From: Thiobacillus sp. UBA3361
GTDB lineage: Bacteria; Pseudomonadota; Gammaproteobacteria; Burkholderiales; Thiobacillaceae
DNA: 24,857 bases
Direction: 5' to 3'
NCBI GenBank assembly: GCA_002360535.1
Contig: DEQR01000068.1
Span: 1-24,857 of the forward strand
The translations under genes and the position numbers were made by a program. This document shows, in pieces, positions 1 to 6,737 of this stretch; the stretch's first letter is position 1; each line of letters begins with the position of its first letter. The notes beneath the pieces are model-generated. The model was not told where the DNA came from, searched no databases, and saw nothing but the letters and a program-made list of their open reading frames with translations.

Positions 1-1
1 G

Positions 2-3000
2 TACGGTCCAAGACAATCCTGTTCCGGGCCCTTTCCATATTGCAGTGCAACTTTAGGCTCAGATCCAATAAGTGCAGTCAAAGCAAGAGCTATGTGTGGC
101 GATCCACCTATTTATGACGAGTGCGGTACAACTATTGCATTCAATTACAGAGTCACGGCTATCGATGGGGCTATTGCAACAGTTTGTTATGATTGGAAAT
201 ATACAAACTGTCCCACATGTACTGGCTCTACGTCATGTCATAACAACGTAGTCAAAATAGATGTCTCCATAGGATGTTACGGTTGCATGCCCGGTGTAAA
301 CACCATTCAAAAAACACAAGATGGTGTTTGTTCTCTGCGTACCTTACCGGGTGGCACATCTCAACAGGACCCGCTGGACCCGGACTGTACAGAGGAGTTG
401 TCTTGCCCTGCTATAAGTGTCCCCAAAACTCTGGGAACGCCTCTAGCCGAAAGCTGCACCGGCAACCCTGTACACATCGGCACGGGCAACAAGGTGCAGC
501 AGGAGACGGACTATGGGCGCGCAGGCGCTGTCGCCCTTACGGTCAGTCGCACCTACAACAGCCAGAGCGGCCTGTCCGGCGAGTTTGGGGTCGGCTGGAG
601 CGCCTTTGCCCGCCTGACGGTCACTGACGCCAGTCATGTCACCGCTGCCAGGCCCGACGGCAAGCGCTTCAACTATGTGCAGAACGCCGGCACCTGGACC
701 ACGGACGCCGACGTCACCGCGAACCTGGTTTTCGCAGAAGGCAGCTACCGACTCACCACCGCCTCGGGTGGGAGGGAGACCTATGGCGCAGGCGGCAAGC
801 TGCTCTCCGTCAGCGAGCCGAACGGCCAAACCCAAACCCTCACCTATGACGGCACGGGCCTACTGCAAAGCATCACCGACGCCTACGGCCGCCAACTCAC
901 CTTCACCCACGACGGATTGGGCCGCATCGCCACCATGACCGTCCCCACCGGTGTGGTGTACCGTTACGCCTACGATGCATCCGGCAACCTGGCCTCCGTC
1001 GCCTATCCGGACGCCACACCAGGCGACGACACCGACAACCCCCGTCGCATTTACCACTACGAAGACACGCGTTTCCCCAATGCCCTGACCGGCATCACCG
1101 ACGAGAATGGCCAGCGTTTCGCCACCTATGCCTATGATGCGACCGGCCGGGCGGTACTGAGTGAACACGCCACCAGCGCCGGGCGTGTCGATCTGGCCTA
1201 CAACCCAGACGGCACCACCACCGTCACCGATGCGCTGGGCGCAAACCGCACCTACGGCTTCACCACCATCCTGGGGGTGGTCAAGGCCACCGGCCAGGAC
1301 CAGCCTGCGGGTGCCGGCTGCGGCCCGGCCAGTTCGAATATCACCTACGACGGCAACGGCAACGTCACCAGCCGCACCGACTTCAACGGCCACGCCACCA
1401 CCTACGCCTACGACCTCGCCCGCAACCTGGAAACCGGCCGCACCGAGGCCGTCGGCACCCCCGAACAACGCATCGTCGAGACCGACTGGCACCCGCGTCT
1501 GCGCCTGCCCGTCGAGGTGCGGGAGAAGGACGCCTCCGGCACCCTGGTACGTACCACGCGGCTGACCTACGACGGCGACAACCAGGCGGTCAGCCCCAAG
1601 GGCGACCTCACCCGCAGGGAGATCATCGACAACCTGCGCGGCACCAGCCGGGGCTGGACCTGGACCTACAGCTACTCCGCCACGGTCCCCGGCGCGCTGC
1701 TGCAGAAGGTGGAAGATGGCCCGCGCACCGACGTGGCCGACCTGACCACCTACGACTACTACCCGCCGGACACGACATGTGAAGGCGCCGCCGACGGTCC
1801 CGGCCGGGACAAAGGCTGCCGCGGCCAGCTGATGCGGATCACCAATGCACGGGGGTATGTCATCCGGCTGACCCGCTACAACGCCCACGGCCAACCTGAG
1901 ACGATTCTCGACCTCAATGGCAAGACCCTCTCCCTGGAGTACGGACCGCGTGGCTGGCTCAAGAGCCGCAGCCTGGCCGGCGAGATCACCCAGTATGACT
2001 ACGACAACGTCGGCCAGCTCATCCGGATCACCCGGCCCGATGGAAGTTATGTGCGATACCAATACGACGCCGCCCACCACCTCACGGACATCATCGACCC
2101 CGAAGGCAACCGCATCCACTACACCCTGGACGGTATGGGCAACCGCATCGGAGAGGAGATCCTCAACGCCACCGGCACCGTCCTATACACCCGTACCCGC
2201 CATTTCGACGCCCTGAGCCGCCTGTGGCAGGACATCGGCGCCCTAAACCAGACCCTCGCCTACGGCTACGACGCCAACGGCAACCTCAAGACACGTGACG
2301 GCCCGAGGAACGATGTGAACGACCTCACCGGCCTGGACTACGACGCCCACGACCGGTTGATCCGGGTGACCCATCCGGACGGCGGCGTGGAGGCCTACGG
2401 CTACGACGCCCTGGGCCGGCTGAGCGGCGTGCAGGACCCGAAACTGCTCGACACCGCCTACACGGTGGACGCCCTGGGCAACCTCCTCCGGACCGACAGC
2501 CCCGACACCGGGGTGACCACCCGCACCTACGACGCGGCGGGCAACCTCAAGACCGAGACCGACGCGCGCAACGTCACCGTCAGCTACACCTACGACGCGC
2601 TGAACCGCCTCACCAGCAAGAGCAGTTCGCACCCGAACACCCCGACCTATACCTATACCTATGACGTCGGCCTTAACGGCGTCGGGCACCTCTACCGCGT
2701 CAGCCGCAACGGCAGCGCGCACTTGCTGTTTCGCTACACTTCCCAGGGCCGTCTGCGCTACAAGCAGCAAACCATCGGATCGGCCTTCACGGATATGGGT
2801 TATCTCTTCGACCCCTACGGCCGCCTGAGCCAGATCAACTACCCCACCGGGCGGGGCGTCATCTACGGCTACGACGCCCAGGGGCGGGTCAGCCAAATCA
2901 GCACCCAGGCGGCCGATGGCAGCGGTCTGACCGTGCTGGCCAGCGACTTCGTGTACGACTATCCCTTCGCCGGTCCGCAAGGCTACCGCTATGGCAACGG

Positions 3001-4225
3001 CAGGCAGATGTCCATGAACCGGGACCTGGACTACCGGCCCGACCACCTCATCGACGGGCCCCGCGAGGTGCAAACCGCCCATGACGAGGCCGGCAACATC
3101 GTGGCCCAGACCCATCCCTCCGGCCCGGTGCAGAATTACACCTACGACGCCAACGACCGGCTCATCGCCATGACCGACTCCGCCCCCGGCGGCTTCGGCA
3201 GCCTGGAGTGGGATTACGACCCGAACGGCAACCGCACTGGCGAGACCCGCAACGGCGCGACCCTGAACTACCTCTACTCGCCCTCGGACTCCAACTGGCT
3301 CGCCCAGGCCGGCGGCGAAACCCGCACCCGCACCCCCGGCGGCAACACCGCCTTCGGCACCTCCATCGGGACCCTGAGCTACGACGGCTACGGCCGCCTG
3401 GCCCAGAGCGGCAACACCCGCTACGAGTACAACGCCCTGGGCGAGCGGGTCAAAAAGCTCCGCGCGGACGGCAGCTATACCCTGTTCCACTACGGCAGCG
3501 ACGGGGAGCTGCTCTTCGAGCGCGATTCCAGCGGCGCCAGCCGGGTCTATGTCTGGCTCGACGGCCGGCCCCTGGCGCGCATCGACAACGACACCGCCCT
3601 CTACTACTACCACACCGACCACCTGGGCACCCCCCAGGCCATGACCGACGCCGCCGGCCAGGTCGTCTGGCAGGCCGACTACGAACCCTTCGGCAAGGCC
3701 GTGGTGAAGGTGAACTCGGTGCAGAACAACCTCCGGCTGCCGGGGCAGTACTTCGACGCGGAGTCCGGGCTGCACTACAACTTCTTCAGGGATTACGATC
3801 CGGGGTTGGGGCGGTATATTCAGGCGGACCCGATTGGGTTGGCGGGCGGCTTGAATTTGTATGCGTATGTGGGGGGCAATCCGGTAAGCAAAATTGATCC
3901 ACTTGGTCTGACTGGGGCGACGGGCACATGGGATACTGGGGCATCTAGTTCGTGGAATGGGAATGTTACCCCGGGGTACAAGGAACAAGATTGGGTATGT
4001 TCTTCACCCGCTGGCATACTTAATGGTTTTGCATGTACCAAGCAGTGTTGTATTGAGCACGATGAGTGCTATGAAAAGCACAAGTGCAACGCCACTTCTT
4101 GGGGAAGCCCTTTCTCGAGTGAGTGCCAGCAATGCAATATGGCGGCAGTCAAGTGTGTTGTCACTGGAAATCCGAAAATGGAATGCGGACAGGGATGCAA
4201 CTCAACATTCAACGGTGCTCCTTGA
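2..4225 (+). CDS. RHS/YD-repeat protein with C-terminal phospholipase A2-like toxin tip (5' partial)
   Basis: The frame is open to base 2 with no stop upstream of the first ATG at 92, so the gene almost certainly starts outside the window. Residues are numbered from that ATG. Residues 1-110 are cysteine-rich and their DNA is AT-richer than the rest. A DUF6531-like segment (GNPVHIGTGNK, about 124-195) starts the RHS part. Many YD repeats (YDxxGNL, YDALGRL types) run from about 245 to 1150, followed by the DHLGTPQ segment near 1175 and the RHS-associated core (GRYIQADPIGL ... DPLGL) ending near 1273. RHS proteins form a shell that encloses a C-terminal toxin, delivered by type VI secretion or other routes. 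The last ~104 residues are a separate module with CCIEHDECY at 1319-1327, matching the PLA2 histidine signature. RHS identity is certain; the enzyme assignment of the tip rests on this motif and its cysteine pattern. No VgrG, PAAR or other secretion gene is visible here. Confidence 0.93.
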   Translation, partial: YGPRQSCSGPFPYCSATLGSDPISAVKARAMCGDPPIYDECGTTIAFNYRVTAIDGAIATVCYDWKYTNCPTCTGSTSCHNNVVKIDVSIGCYGCMPGVNTIQKTQDGVCSLRTLPGGTSQQDPLDPDCTEELSCPAISVPKTLGTPLAESCTGNPVHIGTGNKVQQETDYGRAGAVALTVSRTYNSQSGLSGEFGVGWSAFARLTVTDASHVTAARPDGKRFNYVQNAGTWTTDADVTANLVFAEGSYRLTTASGGRETYGAGGKLLSVSEPNGQTQTLTYDGTGLLQSITDAYGRQLTFTHDGLGRIATMTVPTGVVYRYAYDASGNLASVAYPDATPGDDTDNPRRIYHYEDTRFPNALTGITDENGQRFATYAYDATGRAVLSEHATSAGRVDLAYNPDGTTTVTDALGANRTYGFTTILGVVKATGQDQPAGAGCGPASSNITYDGNGNVTSRTDFNGHATTYAYDLARNLETGRTEAVGTPEQRIVETDWHPRLRLPVEVREKDASGTLVRTTRLTYDGDNQAVSPKGDLTRREIIDNLRGTSRGWTWTYSYSATVPGALLQKVEDGPRTDVADLTTYDYYPPDTTCEGAADGPGRDKGCRGQLMRITNARGYVIRLTRYNAHGQPETILDLNGKTLSLEYGPRGWLKSRSLAGEITQYDYDNVGQLIRITRPDGSYVRYQYDAAHHLTDIIDPEGNRIHYTLDGMGNRIGEEILNATGTVLYTRTRHFDALSRLWQDIGALNQTLAYGYDANGNLKTRDGPRNDVNDLTGLDYDAHDRLIRVTHPDGGVEAYGYDALGRLSGVQDPKLLDTAYTVDALGNLLRTDSPDTGVTTRTYDAAGNLKTETDARNVTVSYTYDALNRLTSKSSSHPNTPTYTYTYDVGLNGVGHLYRVSRNGSAHLLFRYTSQGRLRYKQQTIGSAFTDMGYLFDPYGRLSQINYPTGRGVIYGYDAQGRVSQISTQAADGSGLTVLASDFVYDYPFAGPQGYRYGNGRQMSMNRDLDYRPDHLIDGPREVQTAHDEAGNIVAQTHPSGPVQNYTYDANDRLIAMTDSAPGGFGSLEWDYDPNGNRTGETRNGATLNYLYSPSDSNWLAQAGGETRTRTPGGNTAFGTSIGTLSYDGYGRLAQSGNTRYEYNALGERVKKLRADGSYTLFHYGSDGELLFERDSSGASRVYVWLDGRPLARIDNDTALYYYHTDHLGTPQAMTDAAGQVVWQADYEPFGKAVVKVNSVQNNLRLPGQYFDAESGLHYNFFRDYDPGLGRYIQADPIGLAGGLNLYAYVGGNPVSKIDPLGLTGATGTWDTGASSSWNGNVTPGYKEQDWVCSSPAGILNGFACTKQCCIEHDECYEKHKCNATSWGSPFSSECQQCNMAAVKCVVTGNPKMECGQGCNSTFNGAP
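3911..4222 (+). other. Phospholipase A2-like C-terminal effector domain of the RHS protein
   Basis: This is the variable tip after the DPLGL end of the RHS core. It carries Cys-Cys-Ile-Glu-His-Asp-Glu-Cys-Tyr (His codon at 4058-4060), which fits the PLA2 active-site pattern C-C-x-x-H-x-x-C. A second motif, ECQQCNMAAVKC, begins at 4121 and resembles the PLA2 aspartate motif (C-x-C-D-x5-C), but with one extra residue and Asn in place of the catalytic Asp. About ten cysteines suggest a disulfide-bonded domain that works outside the cytoplasm. The His-to-Asn distance of 26 residues is closer to the small prokaryotic PLA2 group than to venom enzymes. The DNA becomes visibly AT-richer from about 3840, as is usual when RHS tips are exchanged. 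The predicted action is hydrolysis of membrane glycerophospholipids, which is inference. Confidence 0.6.
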
Positions 4226-4255
4226 ATCTTTGTGAGAGGTTCGCCGGATAATCAC

Positions 4256-4555
4256 ATGTCCTGGATCGATTGGATTAGATTTTTCCTGGCGGGTTGGGGC
4301 CTGCCATTCACTACTTATGTCGTTATTCAGATTCTTGCCGTCTGGTTTGTGCGAGGGCGAGCCAAAATCATGGTTGCAATGCCAGTCCCCGTGATGGTCC
4401 TCGTGTTGAGCTTCACCATTGCCGCTTATCAGAATTCCTCGAATCTGTGGCCACTTCTTGTGATCTTCTCTAGCCCTGTTGCCATTTTGTATATTGCCGT
4501 TACATGGTTTCTCCAAGCCAAACGACATAAGCGAACTCGCCCTGCGTCAGAATAA
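4256..4555 (+). CDS. Small three-helix membrane protein, candidate immunity protein for the RHS tip
   Basis: This encodes about 99 residues starting MSWIDWIRFF and lies 30 bases after the RHS stop on the same strand. Three hydrophobic segments are visible, at about residues 8-30, 37-60 and 64-87, followed by a basic tail (QAKRHKRTRP). I recognise no family. Immediately downstream of an RHS toxin tip is the standard place for the cognate immunity gene, and an integral membrane protein would suit a membrane-attacking phospholipase; both points are inference from position. A GTG at 4232 in the same frame would add eight residues. Neither start has a well-spaced ribosome site; a GAGAGG at 4234-4239 is too far from the ATG to be convincing. 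Base composition resembles the adjacent AT-rich toxin tip rather than the RHS body, consistent with the two moving together. Confidence 0.6.
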   Translation: MSWIDWIRFFLAGWGLPFTTYVVIQILAVWFVRGRAKIMVAMPVPVMVLVLSFTIAAYQNSSNLWPLLVIFSSPVAILYIAVTWFLQAKRHKRTRPASE

Positions 4556-4570
4556 ATGGAGGCTTAAACG

Positions 4571-4593
4571 CATTCCATTACACACAACTCATA
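4571..4593 (-). repeat. Probable terminal inverted repeat of the IS4-family relic
   Basis: Just beyond the transposase stop codon the plus strand reads CATTCCATTACACACAACTC, which resembles the IS50 outer end around its TTATACACAAGT core. It is the right distance from the transposase stop to be the surviving end of the element. No partner end was found, in keeping with the truncation. No target-site duplication can be assigned. Confidence 0.35.
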
Positions 4594-4900
4594 GCGCATG
4601 AGCCTCTCTTGCGAATCTGATCCCCGCGGCGAAGTCGACGACGCGTTGAAGCCCAAGCCAAATGGTCTTCACGCCCGGTTCGCCATCGCCCTTGCGCGCC
4701 AGGAAGCCGCCGAGCATGGCCACCAGGCGCACCACTTCGTTGAGCCTGGGTGGTGTCTTGGGCACCTTCTTGCGATTCAGGATGTAGGCCGCCTGCCATT
4801 CGTCCCGCTCGAACAGCAAGGCCGCATCCAGATCGGGGCAGGTGCGCCCCAGGCGCATCAGGCGGGCAATGCGCCAGGCCACCACCATGAACAGCGCGAA
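4589..4900 (-). pseudogene. 3' remnant of an IS4-family (Tn5/IS50-like) transposase gene
   Basis: On the minus strand the frame reads WRIARLMRLGRTCPD..., then EWQAAYILNRKKVPKTPP, LVAMLGGFLARKGDGEPG and KTIWLGLQRVVDFAAG, which is the characteristic C-terminal end of IS4-family transposases of the Tn5 type. Only about the last 100 of roughly 450 residues remain. Similarity can be followed a few codons before the in-frame ATG at 4888 (FALFMVVAW), and an in-frame TAA sits just before that. The DDE catalytic core is therefore missing and the copy is dead. It ends on the upstream side in three copies of GAATTAAA. This is a deletion relic that shows past insertion activity next to the RHS tip. Confidence 0.85.
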
Positions 4901-4924
4901 TTAAAGAATTAAAGAAGAATTAAA
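4898..4924. repeat. Three direct copies of GAATTAAA
   Basis: GAATTAAA occurs at 4898-4905, 4906-4913 and 4917-4924, the first two directly abutting. The cluster marks exactly the point where the transposase relic loses homology and where a CAGGCTCGATT motif begins six bases further on. It could be a slippage product at a recombination junction or part of the end of a RAYT-type element. Confidence 0.7.
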
Positions 4925-4929
4925 GGGGC

Positions 4930-4940
4930 CAGGCTCGATT
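4930..4940. repeat. CAGGCTCGATT direct repeat, copy 1
   Basis: An 11-bp sequence that recurs in the same orientation at 5659-5669, just ahead of the RAYT relic. Similarity extends a little on both sides (AAAG before, then ATT and CT after, with a few mismatches and a gap). The two copies bracket the toxin-antitoxin operon. From memory, sequences of this type lie near RAYT/Y1 transposase genes in Proteobacteria, so this may be an element end. Confidence 0.6.
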
Positions 4941-4971
4941 TATTCTGCCACTTGCCTTTGCTACAAACTGC

Positions 4972-5304
4972 TTATTCCTCTGACCTCAACAACCTGCGCA
5001 TCAACACAGATTTCATATCGCGCCGGCAATCGACGACAAGATGGATATAAACCGTTTTTTCGCGCACTTCGTAGATGATGCGGTTGCTCCCGGAAATGAC
5101 CTGGCGGTATTGGACCAGTTGCAATTGTTCGAGGGCATCCGGAATTGCGCCACTGTAGGGGAAGGCTGCGAGATTCAGGATGGCCGCCTTGATGTCCGCA
5201 TAACTGCTCTGCCAGACCGCTTGCCCGAAGCTTTTCACCAAGTAGCCTCTCAATTCGCGCAGATCCTGCTCCGCCTGCCGCAGGATGACGACTTGGCAGG
5301 TCAT
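4972..5304 (-). CDS. RelE/ParE-family toxin of a type II toxin-antitoxin pair
   Basis: This 110-residue protein (MTCQVVILRQAEQDLRELRGYLVKSFG...) has the RelE/ParE superfamily layout: an N-terminal strand, two helices rich in Ala, Glu and Arg, then the strand block YRQVISGSNRIIYEV...VYIHLVVDCRRD. The SNRIIYEV and CRRDM segments match the conserved beta-sheet and basic C-terminal residues of the fold. Members either cleave mRNA on the ribosome (RelE type) or poison gyrase (ParE type); the sequence alone does not decide which. The start codon overlaps the antitoxin stop by four bases (ATGA), the normal antitoxin-first arrangement, so translation is coupled. The length is normal and the frame intact, so the pair is probably functional. 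Confidence 0.88.
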   Translation of the reverse strand: MTCQVVILRQAEQDLRELRGYLVKSFGQAVWQSSYADIKAAILNLAAFPYSGAIPDALEQLQLVQYRQVISGSNRIIYEVREKTVYIHLVVDCRRDMKSVLMRRLLRSEE

Positions 5305-5573
5305 GGTTGCGGGTCTTCGTCCAGGTCGGCAAACACCTCCTTGGCAGGCCGGTATTGGCCCGCTTCGATCTGCTTGTTACCCATGGCGAGGAGCTTCAGC
5401 AGAGACAGGGTTTCTTCGTGTTCCTCGTAGGAGCGGATGTCCATCACGACCATCTTGGCCTCGCCGTTCTGGGTGATCAGCAGCGGCTGGCGGTCTTCAT
5501 TGATGGTCTTGGCGATCTCGGCGGCATGGCTCTTAAGCCAGGAAATGGGTTTGATATGCGAAGCGTAGTTCAT
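5301..5573 (-). CDS. Phd/YefM-family antitoxin
   Basis: This encodes 90 residues from the ATG at 5573: MNYASHIKPISWLKSHAAEI, then TINEDRQPLLITQNGEAKMVVMDIRSYEE. The N-terminal PISxLKxHAAEI and PLLITQNGEAKxVVMD segments are typical of the Phd/YefM DNA-binding fold. The C-terminal ~30 residues, including LAMGNKQIEAGQ, form the toxin-neutralising tail. The frame continues upstream to 5642, but the 5573 start is chosen because family similarity begins there and an AGGA ribosome site lies seven bases before it. It precedes and overlaps the toxin gene. It is expected to autorepress the operon through the palindrome at 5602-5611. Confidence 0.88.
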   Translation of the reverse strand: MNYASHIKPISWLKSHAAEIAKTINEDRQPLLITQNGEAKMVVMDIRSYEEHEETLSLLKLLAMGNKQIEAGQYRPAKEVFADLDEDPQP

Positions 5574-5601
5574 GGCGCAATCCTGATGGGTAAGAATGTG
5601 A

Positions 5602-5611
5602 CTAAATTTAG
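5602..5611. promoter_or_regulatory. Operator-like palindrome CTAAATTTAG for the toxin-antitoxin operon
   Basis: A perfect 10-bp palindrome lies a few bases downstream of the -10 box of the operon promoter, around the expected transcription start and about 30 bases before the antitoxin ATG. Phd/YefM antitoxins bind short AT-rich palindromes in this position to repress their own operon. Assignment as the operator is inference from position and symmetry. Confidence 0.5.
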
Positions 5612-5613
5612 AC

Positions 5614-5642
5614 TTTATATGGTTATGCTGCAATGTCGGCAA
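5614..5642 (-). promoter_or_regulatory. Sigma70-type promoter of the toxin-antitoxin operon
   Basis: Read on the minus strand, TTGCCG (5637-5642) and TATAAA (5614-5619) are separated by exactly 17 bases. They match the -35 consensus at four of six positions and the -10 at five of six. The predicted start falls at the CTAAATTTAG palindrome, so repressor bound there would block transcription. Confidence 0.6.
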
Positions 5643-5658
5643 TCGGATTTGACGAAAG

Positions 5659-5669
5659 CAGGCTCGATT
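5659..5669. repeat. CAGGCTCGATT direct repeat, copy 2
   Basis: This is the second copy of the motif at 4930-4940, in the same orientation, 18 bases before the ATG of the decayed RAYT transposase gene. Its position directly upstream of that gene supports its being part of a RAYT-associated element end. Confidence 0.6.
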
Positions 5670-5687
5670 AATTTCTAGACTGTCTCA

Positions 5688-6137
5688 ATGCCTCGTCGCC
5701 CCCGTATCCATCTCCCCGGCCTGCCGCTCCACATTGTGCAGCGGGGCCACAACCGGGATGCGTGTTTCTTCGGTGACGACGACTACCACAGCTATCGCCA
5801 CTGGCTGGGCGAGGCTCTGAAAACCACCGGCTGCCAGCTTCATGCCTATGTGTTGATGACCAATCATGTGCATCTGCTGCTGACCCCGCCCGAGCCCCAG
5901 GCCGTTGCCCAACCCATGATCTACCGAGGGCGGGTTATGTTGCAGCACCTACCGCCGCAGCGGCACCTTGTAGTACCCCCGCTACAAGCCTTCATTGGTG
6001 GAGCCGGTGCCTATCCACTTCTTTACCAGCGCCATATCGAGTTGAACCCCGGGCAGGCTGCCCAAGCGGGCGGAGGTGGATTCGGCTTCCCGACTGCTCT
6101 TGGAGTTGTGACGTGGAACATAGGCCTGGCCACATAG
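5688..6137 (+). pseudogene. Decayed REP-associated tyrosine transposase (RAYT, Y1/IS200-like)
   Basis: The first ~75 residues are clearly RAYT: MPRRPRIHLPGLPLHIVQRG, then NRDACFFGDDDY..YRHWL and the HUH motif in MTNHVHLLLTP. After about 5935 the frame is disturbed. The expected STYRRSGTL appears in a second frame (from about 5943), is followed there by TAG, and continues as YPRYKPSLVE. The original frame then resumes with AYPLLYQRHIELNP, the last family motif (usually AYLLLCQRYIELNP). The frame was thus lost and regained by compensating indels, some residues are missing in between, and the C-terminal third is absent. The open frame to 6137 is not an intact protein. RAYTs mobilise REP-type palindromes; no REP array was recognised here. 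Confidence 0.85.
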
Positions 6138-6147
6138 GAGCCCACTC

Positions 6148-6702
6148 ATGAATCCATTGAACCGAAGCCCATCGACAGGACGCCTGAATCCCTTACCGGA
6201 ATCCGGTCTCGTCTTTCTGGGCCTGCTGTTCTTCGTGGCCATATTGGGTGCGGGGCTGGCCGTGCTCCACAGGGTACCCAGCATGGCCGCCAAGCGGGAG
6301 AAGGAGGCGGAGTTGCTCTTCATCGGGAAGCAGTATCAACAGGCGCTGGCAAGCTATAACCAGGCTTCGCCGGGCACAGCGAAACGTTATCCGGTCAGCC
6401 TCGACCAGCTGTTGATCGACAACCGTTTCCCGCATGTCGTACGCCACCTAAGACGGATATGGCGCGACCCCATAACCGGTTCCTCCCTGTGGGGAGTCGA
6501 ACGGGACGAGTCCGGTGGCATAGCTGGTGTGTACAGCCTGTCGGAGGACCAGCCCATCAAGAAGGCCAATTTTGGTCCGGGAAAGGAGCATTTCACCGAC
6601 GCGACGTCCTACCGTATGTGGGTGTTCCGGGCCGTCCTGGCAATCCAACCGTCGGACAAGCCACCCCAATCTCCCGACCCGGTGGCAGAGGTCCTAAGGT
6701 AG
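6148..6702 (+). CDS. Pseudopilin-like type II secretion system protein (orphan)
   Basis: This 184-residue protein has an N-terminal hydrophobic segment (GLVFLGLLFFVAILGAGLAVL, about residues 20-40) after a short polar leader, then KREKEAELLFIGKQYQQALASY and a domain with KRYPVSLDQLL, RFP..RRHLRRIWRDPITGS.WG. This matches a betaproteobacterial family of GspG-like proteins annotated as type II secretion system protein. The usual prepilin signature is imperfect: Gly is present but the Glu at position +5 is replaced by a hydrophobic residue, so peptidase processing and pilus assembly are uncertain. A good ribosome site (AGGAG, seven bases before the ATG) supports the start. No other secretion or pilus gene is nearby; upstream is a transposase relic and downstream the convergent pepA. 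The function is unknown beyond the family resemblance. Confidence 0.7.
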   Translation: MNPLNRSPSTGRLNPLPESGLVFLGLLFFVAILGAGLAVLHRVPSMAAKREKEAELLFIGKQYQQALASYNQASPGTAKRYPVSLDQLLIDNRFPHVVRHLRRIWRDPITGSSLWGVERDESGGIAGVYSLSEDQPIKKANFGPGKEHFTDATSYRMWVFRAVLAIQPSDKPPQSPDPVAEVLR

Positions 6703-6737
6703 AACCGGTCGGTGCCCCGCCGCCGGCCGGATAACGC

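Noticed and set aside
860..3988. Long minus-strand open frames (419 and 581 codons) opposite the RHS gene
   Set aside because: They are antisense to a certain RHS coding sequence, consist of low-complexity Val/Gly/Ala-rich translations, and lack any recognisable domain; they follow from high GC in the YD repeats.
3957..4235. 92-codon plus-strand frame overlapping the toxin tip, considered as an alternative immunity gene
   Set aside because: It lies wholly within the RHS coding region in another frame and shows no domain or transmembrane pattern; the gene at 4256-4555 is in the expected position.
4598..4912. Plus-strand open frame opposite the IS4 transposase relic
   Set aside because: The minus-strand frame matches the Tn5-type transposase C-terminus motif by motif, so this is its shadow.
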